A program made the translations under genes and the position numbers. Positions 43,662 through 52,833 of a stretch of 64,000 bases of DNA are shown here, one piece after another. Source of the DNA: G963675935 sp963675935 (GTDB lineage Bacteria; Planctomycetota; Planctomycetia; Pirellulales; Thermoguttaceae); assembly GCA_963675935.2 (NCBI GenBank), contig CAXXPV010000008.1, forward strand, positions 558,001-622,000. Direction: 5' to 3'. The notes beneath the pieces were generated by a model, which was given only the letters and a program-made list of their open reading frames with translations, was not told the DNA's origin and did no database searches. Each line of letters starts with the position of its first letter. Position 1 is the stretch's first letter.

Positions 43662-44495
43662 TTAAGGGTGTCTTGGCGGCGATGCGTCGTCGATTTCGAT
43701 GTAAAGCACTCGGGCCTTGTTGACCAGGATTTTCTTGTTTCCCGAGGATTGTTGGAGGACGACAAACAGGGAGTCGCTCCCGCAAAAGACGCCTTCAATC
43801 GACTGCCCGCCTTCGAGATAAACCTTGGCCGACTGCCCGACAAGACCAGCGTAGGGCGATTGTTCGCCTGTCTGTGCCGAGCGGAGGCCCTGCCAACGAG
43901 GCGGCTGGGCGTTGTAGCGAGTTCCCTGATTGCCGGCGTCGGTCTGCTCGGCGAATGTTGAACTTGCCGACGCGGAGGAAGCCCATTGGCGCGTGCCGTC
44001 GGCGCCAAGAAGCTCGACGGCGTCGATCTCGTTCCATCCGGCTCGCCGGGTCGTCTGGAGATAGATTTTGATGCGGTTGGTGGTCACTCGAGTTTTCGGC
44101 TGGACGACAAAATCAGCCGGGGCCGATTCGGTTGGGTCTTGCCCTTCCCAAAGAATTTGCTCCGGTCCGTTTTCGACCAGGGCGACAACCTTGCAGACCG
44201 CTCCCGGGTTGAAGGTTTCGCGGATGCGAATCTCGGCAATTTCAACGGGCCGCAGGAAGCCGAGTTGCAGCCATTCGAGACCGGCGTCCGGCCTGAGCGA
44301 TGCCCAGGCGGTTTGGATGTCGCCGGCGTTGGGGGTGTCGGGCGCGCCGGTTGCCTGCTCGGGGCCCCAACCTCGCTTCATTTGCGCCGCTTCCATCATG
44401 CGCAACGGACGCTGTTGGGCCGATGCCTCCACGGCGCCGAGAAACAACACTGCAAATGTCAGAACCGACAATGCAAGTTTTGACTCGATTTTCAT
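43662..44495 (-). CDS. exported protein with discoidin-like domain
   Basis: This is a 277-residue protein. The signal peptide (LALSVLTFAVLFLGAVEASA) is followed by a domain resembling the F5/8 C/discoidin fold: QATGAPDTPNAGDIQTAWAS, LEWLQLGFLRPVEIAEIRIR, and VTTNRIKIYLQTTRRAGWNE. A C-terminal segment (VGQSAKVYLEGGQSIEGVF) looks like a small beta barrel. Discoidin domains bind glycans or lipids. It lies 16 bases before the PEGA-SHD1 gene on the same strand, so the two are probably an operon, transcribed away from the ECF sigma/kinase pair. Confidence 0.75.
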   Translation of the reverse strand: MKIESKLALSVLTFAVLFLGAVEASAQQRPLRMMEAAQMKRGWGPEQATGAPDTPNAGDIQTAWASLRPDAGLEWLQLGFLRPVEIAEIRIRETFNPGAVCKVVALVENGPEQILWEGQDPTESAPADFVVQPKTRVTTNRIKIYLQTTRRAGWNEIDAVELLGADGTRQWASSASASSTFAEQTDAGNQGTRYNAQPPRWQGLRSAQTGEQSPYAGLVGQSAKVYLEGGQSIEGVFCGSDSLFVVLQQSSGNKKILVNKARVLYIEIDDASPPRHP

Positions 44496-44665
44496 GGTTC
44501 CCTCCGGTGGTTTGGCGATGGACGGTTCCAGTGTAGCCGCGGATAAGGCGGATTGCCATTAGGCGCGGCCGTCTCCCCCCTGCTTTAGTATTTGCGCGAA
44601 GGGCAGCAAATCTGTCAGCGATTTCTTGACAATTCGCCGGCGTGCGAAGTAGAATGCGGCCACCC

Positions 44666-45376
44666 ATGATGTCAGCCTCGGACGCAAATACCCGGCACAG
44701 CCTGCTCGAACGCCTCCGCGACGGCGCCGATCCCGTGGCTTGGGACGATTTCTTCCATCGCTATTGGCCGTTTGTGTTTTCCATCGCCCGACGGCGCGGC
44801 TGCACGGAACACACGGCCGAAGAGGTCGTCCAGGACGTGATGCTGGCGATCTTCGAGAAGAAGGCGGTGTTTTGCCACGATCCGTCGCGAGGGCGTTTTC
44901 GCGACTGGCTCGGCGGCGTCGTACGCAACCACGTGGCCTTGCGGCGACGCGCTCCGGCCGAACGATGCCGGGCGCACGGCGGCGGCGAGTTGCCCGAGCT
45001 GGAAGCGGCCGTCGGCGAGTTCGACGCTGCGTTCGATCAGGCCATGCTCGCGTTCCTGTTGGACAGGGTTCGCGCCGAAGTTCATCCGCGCACCTATCAG
45101 GCGTTCGAGGCATTCACGCTCGGCGGCTGTTCGGGCGGCGAGGTTGCGCGATTGACGGGCCTGACGCGAAACGCCGTTTATCAGGCGCGAAAAAACATCC
45201 TCAAGCGGCTGCGCGAGCTTGGCGCCCTCTACGACCGGCAAGGACCGCCCGACGACATGATCCGCTCTGCGTTCCGTTCGCGTCCCGGCGCCGCGGTCGA
45301 GCGGTCGGTCGCCGAGCGGATCGAACGAACGGCGCGAGAGTCGGTTGACAATCCGAACAAGGACCGCCGAGCATGA
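44666..45376 (+). CDS. ECF-type RNA polymerase sigma factor (kinase-linked)
   Basis: This is a 236-residue protein. Region 2 runs from WDDFFHRYWPFVFSIARRRG to RGRFRDWLGGVVRNHV, and region 4 includes GGCSGGEVARLTGLTRNAVY as the helix-turn-helix. It differs from the ECF factor at 28883-29410 in having a longer linker and tail. The stop overlaps the start of a serine/threonine kinase (ATGA, 45373-45376), so the two are likely co-translated. Paired ECF-kinase genes are known in Planctomycetota, where the kinase is thought to control the sigma factor. Tandem ATGs lie at 44666 and 44669. Confidence 0.88.
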   Translation: MMSASDANTRHSLLERLRDGADPVAWDDFFHRYWPFVFSIARRRGCTEHTAEEVVQDVMLAIFEKKAVFCHDPSRGRFRDWLGGVVRNHVALRRRAPAERCRAHGGGELPELEAAVGEFDAAFDQAMLAFLLDRVRAEVHPRTYQAFEAFTLGGCSGGEVARLTGLTRNAVYQARKNILKRLRELGALYDRQGPPDDMIRSAFRSRPGAAVERSVAERIERTARESVDNPNKDRRA

Positions 45377-46521
45377 CGGAAGCCGATGTTCCGCAAACCC
45401 CCGACTTCGATTTCGTGCGACTCCTCGGTGAAGGCGGTTTCGGCCAAGTGTGGCTGGCGATCAATCGGACGACGGGCCAGCCGCGGGCGGTCAAGCTGAT
45501 TCCGCTCGCCCGCGCCGGCAGCCGCGATCCGGCAGGACGGGAAATCGCGTCGTTGGTGCGGCTTGAAGCCGACACGCGCTGCCGCCATCCGAACCTGTTG
45601 GTGATCCATCACGTCGGCGAGACGGCCGAGCATCTGTTTTACGTGATGGACTTGGCCGACGATCTTTTGGGCCGCGCCGCGCCGACCGACCCGGCCTATC
45701 GCCCCGCGACATTGGAAAATCTTCTGGCGGCCGGCCCGCTCGACGCGGACAAGTGCGAACGCTGCGCCGAGCAATTGCTTTCGGCGCTGGCCTGTCTGCA
45801 CGAGGCCGGCATGGTCCATCGCGACGTGAAGCCGGCCAACTGCCTTTTTCTGGGCGGTGCGTTGAAACTCGGCGATTTCGGCCTGCTGACGGCCGCCGGC
45901 GCGACCGTTTCGCGTCTCGGCACGCTCCGCTACATGCCGCCCGACGGCTGCATGGACGCCCGGGCCGATGTTTACGCCGCCGGGTTGGTGATTTACGAGA
46001 TGTTGACCGGTCAACGGCCCGAGCGATTTCCGAGTCTCGGCCAGCGCGCTCCGACAATCGCGGAAGATCGGCGGCTCGCGCGGCTGAATCGGCTTGCGTT
46101 GCGGGCGTCCGATCCCGATCCGAGCCGGCGATTCGCCGACGCCCGGGAAATGTTGGCCGAGTTGACGGCCGTTGAATCGCGCCCGGTTCGACGGCGCCGG
46201 ATGCGATGGCTGGCGCTATCGGCGGCGGCAGTGGCCGTTGCGGTTGTTGCCGTGGCCATGTTCTGGCCGCATCGCCCCGAGCCGATCGATGTGAACTTCG
46301 TCACCGAGCCATTCGAGGCGACGATCTATCTCGACGACCAATTGTTACGCGCCGCCGACGGAGTGGCTTATCGCACTCCCTGCACGGTTTCGGGGCTTTC
46401 GGCCGGGCCGCATCGCGTGGTGTTTCAGTGGGACGCGGACGATGCGTCGGGCGTCGGGGGGCGATTGGACGCGGGCACGATCGACCTTGGCGCAACGCGG
46501 CAAATTGCGGCGCGGCGTTAG
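45373..46521 (+). CDS. membrane Ser/Thr protein kinase with C-terminal PEGA domain
   Basis: This is a 382-residue protein. The Hanks-type kinase domain covers residues ~10-265: glycine loop LLGEGGFGQVWLA, ATP-binding lysine in AVKLIP, catalytic loop VHRDVKPANCLF, DFGLL, and an activation segment ending MPPDGCMDARADVYAAG, so the usual APE is PPD. One membrane helix (WLALSAAAVAVAVVAVAMFW) places the C-terminal ~85 residues, a PEGA domain (VNFVTEPFEATIYLDD), outside the cytoplasm. It could sense the envelope and phosphorylate the overlapping sigma factor. It is translated from the ATGA overlap. Confidence 0.9.
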   Translation: MTEADVPQTPDFDFVRLLGEGGFGQVWLAINRTTGQPRAVKLIPLARAGSRDPAGREIASLVRLEADTRCRHPNLLVIHHVGETAEHLFYVMDLADDLLGRAAPTDPAYRPATLENLLAAGPLDADKCERCAEQLLSALACLHEAGMVHRDVKPANCLFLGGALKLGDFGLLTAAGATVSRLGTLRYMPPDGCMDARADVYAAGLVIYEMLTGQRPERFPSLGQRAPTIAEDRRLARLNRLALRASDPDPSRRFADAREMLAELTAVESRPVRRRRMRWLALSAAAVAVAVVAVAMFWPHRPEPIDVNFVTEPFEATIYLDDQLLRAADGVAYRTPCTVSGLSAGPHRVVFQWDADDASGVGGRLDAGTIDLGATRQIAARR

Positions 46522-46565
46522 CCCGCTTTTCTCACCAGTCGAGGAAAAACGACGGCATCGTATCC

Positions 46566-46644
46566 GTTTAGCCGGCGAGCTTGCTCGCCGCGAAAGGACG
46601 ATATATCCCGCAAAAATCGCGGCGAACAAGTTCGCCGGCTAAAC
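46566..46644. repeat. palindrome GTTTAGCCGGCGAG, second full copy
   Basis: GTTTAGCCGGCGAGCTTGC pairs with the complementary arm ending at 46644 around an A/T-rich centre. It lies after the kinase stop and may end its transcript. The same family is seen at 33166-33235. Confidence 0.8.
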
Positions 46645-46676
46645 GGAATTACGAATATCATTCCGACGGTCAATCA

Positions 46677-47231
46677 TCAGAACACGAACACCGCCGCGGC
46701 GATCACCGTCGTCCACAGCCCGTCCTTGTCGCCCTCGGCCGTCTGCACGCACGCCCGGGTGTTGATGATCTTGTGCGACATGTGATAAATCTCTTTACGC
46801 TGGTCGTAGGCCGTCTCGGGGTCGAACTCGATGCCCAACGTCGTAGCCAGCATCGTGGCGGCCATGTCTTCGACCAGGTCGCGCATCTTCGGCTCGGTGA
46901 TGCCGTAGTCGTGATGTTCGGAGATGTATCCGTATTGCTCGCCCTTGGCGGGAACGGCAAGCCCCACGCCCGCCCCGACCATGCGTGACGGCTCGTTGGT
47001 CGATGCTTCGGCCAACACGACGTGGACAATTTGGCCGGGCTGCAATTTCGGCAGGCCGCGAGTTCTTGAGACGACCTTGCAATGCGGCGGAAAGATGCTG
47101 GAAACCCGAACGAGGTTGAACACTTCGATGTCCGCGTCGCGCAGCGCCAACTCAAAACTTTGCAGCCGAGTTCGATGCTTGCCGACGCCGTCGGTGAAGA
47201 AAACTTCCTTGGGAACGAACGGTTCGCCCAC
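46677..47231 (-). CDS. pdaD: pyruvoyl-dependent arginine decarboxylase
   Basis: The enzyme turns arginine into agmatine, a polyamine precursor, using a pyruvoyl group made by self-cleavage. The motif NLVRVSSIFPP (Ser44-Ser45) is the expected cleavage site, and AGVGLAVPAKGEQYGYISEH and EYDYGI-like segments fit the family. The length of 184 residues is close to the ~165-195 of archaeal and chlamydial PvlArgDC. The start is GTG 47231 with GGAGGAA upstream. No other polyamine gene is nearby. The gene is more common in archaea than in bacteria. Confidence 0.88.
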   Translation of the reverse strand: MGEPFVPKEVFFTDGVGKHRTRLQSFELALRDADIEVFNLVRVSSIFPPHCKVVSRTRGLPKLQPGQIVHVVLAEASTNEPSRMVGAGVGLAVPAKGEQYGYISEHHDYGITEPKMRDLVEDMAATMLATTLGIEFDPETAYDQRKEIYHMSHKIINTRACVQTAEGDKDGLWTTVIAAAVFVF

Positions 47232-47272
47232 GTCGAGATTCCTCCGGGGTCGGAATAATCGTTGGAGTAAAG

Positions 47273-47322
47273 TTTGTAGTCCCGCCTTTGGCCGGAAAAC
47301 CGGCTAAAGCCGGAACTACAAA
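47273..47322. repeat. palindrome TTTGTAGTCCCGCCTTTGGC
   Basis: A ~50-base near-perfect hairpin (GTAGTCCCGCCTTTGGCCGG and its complement) lies ~40 bases before the GTG of the arginine decarboxylase gene. Confidence 0.75.
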
Positions 47323-47409
47323 CGCCGTCATGGAAGCCCTTAAAGTTACCCGATATTCACACGGTTCGCAAGACACCGCAGGCACCCGCAAGTAGGGTTT
47401 GCATGCACA

Positions 47410-48912
47410 TTACCGCAGATTCGCCACATACTCGCGCCACTGACGCTCAAAAATCGGCAGCGGGACTCCGATAAACCGCTCGAATCGCTCGACCGGCGGC
47501 AGCTCGACGGCCGAACGCTCGACATAGCGATCCAAGGCCGTACTGCCCAACAAATGCCGCTCGAAGGCAAGGTAGTGTGTCACCCCCCATGCGTAGAGGT
47601 AGTAGCGGTCGGAAGTCGCGGCCTCGTCGCGCGGCTGGGCAAAGCGATCATGCCTGGCTGCAAGCAATGCGGCCAGCGACAGCGGTTGCCGCGAAGCGAG
47701 ATCGGTTTTAAGCCTTCGCAGCACGACGGCGTTTGGGGCGTCGATCCGCAACGAGTCGGATTCGAGCAGCCCGCCCTCGAACAACACGGCCAAGCCCTCG
47801 TTGAGCCACAGCGGCACGTCGTGGCGGTCGTGTGGATAAACATAGTTCTCCAAATAGGCATGAAACGCTTCGTGGTAGAGCCGTGTGAACATTTGCCCTG
47901 TCACACGGTCGAAAACTTGGGCGTTTTCTCGGTCGTAGCGGTTGATTTCCTTCTGCTTTTGATCGAGTTGCTCGCGTGACTTGCGTTTTTCGGCGACCAG
48001 CAGCCGGTTCGACTCTCGACGGTCGCCGCCCTGCCGCTGCATTTCCTTGGCCAAGCCGCGCAGCCGCTCCTTGAGCCGTTGTTCCAGATCGTCCAACTCG
48101 CGGCGAAGCTGCTCATGCCGGGCGTTGACCTTGGCCAGTTCGGCGGCAAATCGGGCCACTTCGCTGCCGGCCACCACGAGGTTTTCCTGCCGCAGATAGC
48201 ACGCCCGGCTGTCGATCTTCAGACCCAGCCGGTTCAGATAGGCGTGGTATTCCTCCGGCGAGCCGAACACGAGGAGCCGCAGTGGGCTTGACGGGAGGCC
48301 CCGATCAGCCTGTTGAAAAAAGGGGACAGGCACCTCACGATCACCATTTCTTGCGGCATTTGCGATTGCCTGTTCGGAGCCAGTCCCCTTTTTCAACAGG
48401 CTGATCGGCGGAAGCACTTGCCGGTAGGCTGTAAAAATCTGCTCGACCCGCACGATGATCCGCCGCGTAGTCAGCTCGTCAATGGTGCTGTCCAACGAGA
48501 ACCACCGGCCGGCGTAGTGGCGATAGGTCGCGCCGTCACGTTTGACCGTTCCGATGGCGACGGCCTCCATGCGGCCGGCCTCGATCGTGGCGCGATTGAT
48601 AAACCCATCGACCCGCGTCTGCAATTCGGCCCGTTGTGGGTCGTCGAGCCGGACCACCCCGGCCACTTGCCGCCGCTCGATGGGGCGAATCACCAGATGC
48701 ATGGGCCGGCCGGCCGTGCGACTGATCTGGGCCAGATTGATCCACCAATCGTCTTCCGATTCGATCAGGCCGGAATACTGTCGGCCATCGCGCAGTTCCA
48801 CCCGTTCGAGCGGCCATTCGGGCGATGTCGGCGACTCTGCCCGCTGCGCATGGGCGATCGAGACGCAAGCGACGCCGAGCAACACGACGGGGATGGCGAA
48901 GAAGCGTCTCAT
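47410..48912 (-). CDS. exported DUF1570-like putative metalloprotease (with in-frame repeat)
   Basis: This is a 500-residue protein with a signal peptide (FFAIPVVLLGVACVSIAHA). A zinc-metalloprotease-type HExxH motif is present as YHEAFHAYLENYV, followed by WLNEGLAVLFEG, the DUF1570/gluzincin pattern. A central coiled coil (DDLEQRLKERLRGLAKEMQR) precedes it. Residues around ISLLKKGTG to VPVPFFQQAD are encoded by a palindromic repeat (48303-48406) that adds ~35 residues in frame. The ATG overlaps the stop of a truncated PIN gene (ATGA). Substrate unknown. Confidence 0.8.
   Translation of the reverse strand: MRRFFAIPVVLLGVACVSIAHAQRAESPTSPEWPLERVELRDGRQYSGLIESEDDWWINLAQISRTAGRPMHLVIRPIERRQVAGVVRLDDPQRAELQTRVDGFINRATIEAGRMEAVAIGTVKRDGATYRHYAGRWFSLDSTIDELTTRRIIVRVEQIFTAYRQVLPPISLLKKGTGSEQAIANAARNGDREVPVPFFQQADRGLPSSPLRLLVFGSPEEYHAYLNRLGLKIDSRACYLRQENLVVAGSEVARFAAELAKVNARHEQLRRELDDLEQRLKERLRGLAKEMQRQGGDRRESNRLLVAEKRKSREQLDQKQKEINRYDRENAQVFDRVTGQMFTRLYHEAFHAYLENYVYPHDRHDVPLWLNEGLAVLFEGGLLESDSLRIDAPNAVVLRRLKTDLASRQPLSLAALLAARHDRFAQPRDEAATSDRYYLYAWGVTHYLAFERHLLGSTALDRYVERSAVELPPVERFERFIGVPLPIFERQWREYVANLR
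48303..48406. repeat. in-frame inverted repeat inside the DUF1570 gene
   Basis: The 24-25-base arms, GATCAGCCTGTTGAAAAAAG (48303 on) and its complement (48383-48406), enclose ~55 bases. The whole element is translated, and DUF1570-like sequence continues in frame on both sides (YRQVLPP before, PLRLLVFGSPEEY after). Confidence 0.85.
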
Positions 48913-49052
48913 GTTTCCACGGCGGAGATTCTCGGGTCGGTCAGCAATGTGCTATCGTACTGGTTGGCAAATTGGCTGGCCCGCCGGTGATGCTCGTCAC
49001 GATGATTCACTAGGGCGATATAAAATGAGGTGTCCGCGAAGACCGTTCTCAT
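48909..49052 (-). pseudogene. truncated PIN-domain toxin
   Basis: This 47-codon frame begins MRTVFADTSFYIALVNHRDE and HHRRASQFA, the N-terminal strand and helix of VapC-type PIN ribonucleases with the first catalytic aspartate. It ends after LLTDPRISAVET instead of the usual ~130 residues, so the remaining acidic residues are missing. Its start overlaps the antitoxin stop (ATGA), as in an intact pair. Its stop overlaps the start of the DUF1570 gene, marking a deletion junction. Confidence 0.75.
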
Positions 49053-49285
49053 CGCTTGGCCGATCCGTGAATATAATGGTCGTGATTCTTCGCGGCGTCA
49101 GGCGGCAATCCCACGGCTTTGCCGGCATATTTCAATAGCCGCCGTCCGGGGGTGTCCTGTGGCTCCTTGAACGAAACGGGGACCGCCGAGTCGGCCACCT
49201 CAATGCACACCGCCAGCCCTTCCGGCAACACTACCGGTTGATCAAACACGACCAAGCCTTGTCGAACGTGACCGCTATAGTTCAT
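49049..49285 (-). CDS. antitoxin-like protein preceding the truncated PIN toxin
   Basis: This is a 78-residue protein opening MNYSGHVRQGLVVFDQPVVL (AbrB/DUF104-like strand pattern) and ending GKAVGLPPDAAKNHDHYIHG, a tail typical of short proteins found directly before PIN toxins in cyanobacteria and planctomycetes. The stop overlaps the toxin start. Since the toxin is truncated, the antitoxin is now probably without its partner. An ISKra4-family element sits ~75 bases upstream and probably disturbed its promoter. Confidence 0.7.
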   Translation of the reverse strand: MNYSGHVRQGLVVFDQPVVLPEGLAVCIEVADSAVPVSFKEPQDTPGRRLLKYAGKAVGLPPDAAKNHDHYIHGSAKR

Positions 49286-49394
49286 GGAAACGATTCCACA
49301 TTTTTTTCTGGATAACACTATTATTCTACCATGAAGTGGGGTGCTTGCCAACAGACTGTCCACCAGAGGGTGCAAGTTGCACTTTGCGTATTGT

Positions 49395-50708
49395 TTATCC
49401 GGCGGTCTGGTAGTGGCGTTGGCCGGTGGCTTGGGTTTGGCGATCCTGCCAAAAGGTGGTTAGCGGCTGGGTGTCGCTGAGGTAGTCGGCGGTCAGTTGC
49501 AACAACGCATCCGCTCCTCCACTCGACCAAAACTTTTCCGTGCCCTTCACACGACGGTTGATTTGCTTGATCGTCGATTCGATGTGGCTGCTGGTGATCG
49601 GAAGCCCTTCCCGGCGATATTCGTCATAGTGCATCCTCGATCTTTGGTTCTCCAGATAACACAACGCATCCGCCACCTTGTTGCGCGGCGAATCTTCGGC
49701 CTCGTTTTTCTCCGGCAGTCCCAACGCCCGCTGACGTTCTTGCAACGCTGCAATCACCAACTCCACCTGACCGCTCCACAACCATTGCGCCCAACGGCAG
49801 TATTCCGGCCACGCTTCTTCCATCGTGCGGCCGGCCATCGCGCCGGCGAACACGTAACACAACGCATGGATGAAATCCACGATCGGCGTGAAATGTGAAA
49901 AGTATCGCCGCCACACCGACCAATTTGTTTCCGATCCATCGCCCACGAACGCCTTGCGGCTCGCCGCCATGAAGCCGCGCTCCCACGCCGCCGACGCCAA
50001 CTGCTTGCCGAACGCCTCGATGGACTCGCGCGTCGCCACCACGCTCCGCACCAATATCTCCGGCTGACCTCGACGCTTTTCAGACGCCGACGGCTTGTCC
50101 GATTCCTCCTTGGCAGGCGAATCGCCAACCGCAGAAAAACCCTTGATTTCACGAGATATTTTGCCCATTCGACGCGGATCGACGAAAATCTTCGGAATCG
50201 CCGGGCAAGGATCGGACGCGAAGGTTTCGCTCGTCATCGACAACAAGCAGCCCACTTTCGTCTCGCGCCAAAATCGCCCCTTCCGCGATTCTTCTTCTTT
50301 CTTCGGAGACAATTCTTCGTTGCGATTGCGAATCTGGATGCGTCCGCCGTCCATTTCAACGCACGCCACGCACGGAACTTGCTCGCGCGGACTGTCTTGT
50401 TGCTCGGGCAACGGCAACGCCTCCCACGCCGCTTCCTCCGCCTTCCGTTGGGCCACTCGCTCTTGACCGATCCGCTTGGTGGCCCGCATGATCCGTTGAT
50501 CGGAAATGTCCAACTCGGCTTCTTCTTTCAAGTCCTTGCTGGCCTGCTGAAAACTGCTGGCGTGACTGCCCGCATAAACCATCTTGCGGAGCACTGCCGG
50601 AGAAACCGTATCATCTGGTCTGATGCCCAAGGTTTGGGAGTGAGGGAAAAAAAGCCTTGCGGCATCGCTTGCAATGACCGTAGGATTCTTGCCAGACGGC
50701 TTCTCCAC
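49395..50708 (-). CDS. ISKra4-family transposase, C-terminal part
   Basis: This frame has the DDE-type catalytic core. VACVEMDGGRIQIRNRNE holds a first aspartate, AFVGDGSETNWSVWRRYF a second, and HIESTIKQINRRVKGTEKFW a glutamate near the end. It begins inside the upstream frame. True translation probably enters it at the T7 run (50647-50653), where one T less would fuse both parts into a ~530-residue protein. Nothing else in it is disrupted. Confidence 0.88.
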   Translation of the reverse strand: MEKPSGKNPTVIASDAARLFFPHSQTLGIRPDDTVSPAVLRKMVYAGSHASSFQQASKDLKEEAELDISDQRIMRATKRIGQERVAQRKAEEAAWEALPLPEQQDSPREQVPCVACVEMDGGRIQIRNRNEELSPKKEEESRKGRFWRETKVGCLLSMTSETFASDPCPAIPKIFVDPRRMGKISREIKGFSAVGDSPAKEESDKPSASEKRRGQPEILVRSVVATRESIEAFGKQLASAAWERGFMAASRKAFVGDGSETNWSVWRRYFSHFTPIVDFIHALCYVFAGAMAGRTMEEAWPEYCRWAQWLWSGQVELVIAALQERQRALGLPEKNEAEDSPRNKVADALCYLENQRSRMHYDEYRREGLPITSSHIESTIKQINRRVKGTEKFWSSGGADALLQLTADYLSDTQPLTTFWQDRQTQATGQRHYQTAG

Positions 50709-50985
50709 GTTTGGCTTGGAGAAGCCGTCCGGCGATTTCTTCTAGGGGTATGGGCTCCCCGCATCCGCTGCACTTGCCAGCCGCGTGACCGGCCGCCTCC
50801 GCCTGCTTTTGCAACGCCTCGGAAAGCAGCACGCAAGCAATGGCGTCGCCGACTTCCCCGGTCTCGTCTTCCATCTCGGCAAACGTCGTTCCCCAGGCCG
50901 GCGCACCGTTTGGCCCCCACATTTCCCGCCGCAATTCGGCCGTCATCCCCGTGATTCGTTCTCGTAATGCTTCGCTAATGGCCAT
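50611..50985 (-). CDS. ISKra4-family transposase, N-terminal part
   Basis: This 124-codon frame holds the N-terminal helical region and a zinc-ribbon-like cysteine set (CSGCGEPIPL, then CKRCRKAFFP). After the T7 run it reads SLPNLGHQTR and stops, whereas the downstream frame reads FFPHSQTLGIRPDDTVS, the normal continuation in this family. Either a one-base homopolymer insertion has broken the gene or slippage on the run restores the full product. Confidence 0.82.
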   Translation of the reverse strand: MAISEALRERITGMTAELRREMWGPNGAPAWGTTFAEMEDETGEVGDAIACVLLSEALQKQAEAAGHAAGKCSGCGEPIPLEEIAGRLLQAKRGEAVWQESYGHCKRCRKAFFPSLPNLGHQTR

Positions 50986-51123
50986 CCCTGGCTACCTCCT
51001 TTACCTAAAGTTATGTCGCTTGGCCTCCCACCAAGCAAAACTTCCCCCCTTCTGTTTACCACGTCATGGCAGATTTACAAAGTGCAACTTGCACCCTCCA
51101 CCAGAGCGGGTAGCGGGTCTCCC

Positions 51124-51152
51124 TTGACCGGAAACTTTCCTCGGGCGACAAT
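51124..51152 (+). promoter_or_regulatory. putative trpB promoter
   Basis: TTGACC (51124-51129) and GACAAT (51147-51152) are spaced by 17 bases, 22 bases before ATG 51175. The promoter is wholly on the trpB side of the IS insertion (right end 51096), so trpB expression could survive the insertion. Confidence 0.5.
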
Positions 51153-51174
51153 GATATTTTTACTCTAAGACCCC

Positions 51175-52392
<1,218 letters not shown>

Positions 52393-52434
52393 GAAAGTCC
52401 CCTCGCCCTCCCACACTCGTTCCCACGCGGAGCG

Positions 52435-52764
52435 ATGATAATTATACACAAGTCGGCGAGTGGAAATATCAAGTAAACCGTCTATTCTGCGACTTTTCTC
52501 TAGCCCAGGCGTTTACGCCTGCGGGAAAGGTTTCCATTAGTATTTTTTCTTTTCTCTCTAGCCCCATTCATGGGGCGCAATGCGGTTTCATGGCGAAAAC
52601 GGCTTGAAATCGCCCATCATCGCGCCCCCTGAAGGGGACTGAATGAAAAAGAAAACGATACTTCGACCCCTAACCACAGGCGTAAACGCCTGGGCTAGAG
52701 AAAAGGCACAGGATGCAAAGCTTTTCCCTACATTTCTAACCGTCAACTTGTGTATAATTGTCAG
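52435..52764. mobile_element. 330-bp MITE-like element with 9-bp target duplication
   Basis: The terminal sequences TGATAATTATACACAAGT (left) and TGACAATTATACACAAGT (right, complemented) differ at one position. Target sequence CGCGGAGCG is duplicated exactly at 52426-52434 and 52765-52773. Inside is another long inverted repeat (CTAGCCCAGGCGTTTACGCC at about 52501 and its complement near 52680-52700). No transposase frame is present, so it must rely on a transposase elsewhere. Removing it restores an uninterrupted GTTCCCACGC palindrome. Confidence 0.8.
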
Positions 52765-52833
52765 CGCGGAGCGTGGGAACAAGTGTCAAGTGTCTCTCCC
52801 CTCTGCTCAGAACAACTGCAAAATCCAGGAAAC

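Larger units (their letters stand above)
49368..51096 (-). mobile_element. complete ISKra4-family insertion sequence, 1729 bp
   Basis: The 19-base perfect inverted repeats are GGGTGCAAGTTGCACTTTG (49368-49386) and its complement (51078-51096). A 9-base target duplication, TCCACCAGA, flanks them (49359-49367 and 51097-51105). Inside is one transposase gene split into two frames by a 7-T run. The target was the ~150-base gap between the divergent antitoxin and trpB genes. Confidence 0.92.

Noticed and set aside
52435..52764. Possible small RNA or riboswitch after trpB
   Set aside because: The exact 9-base duplication and matching ends explain it better as an inserted element.
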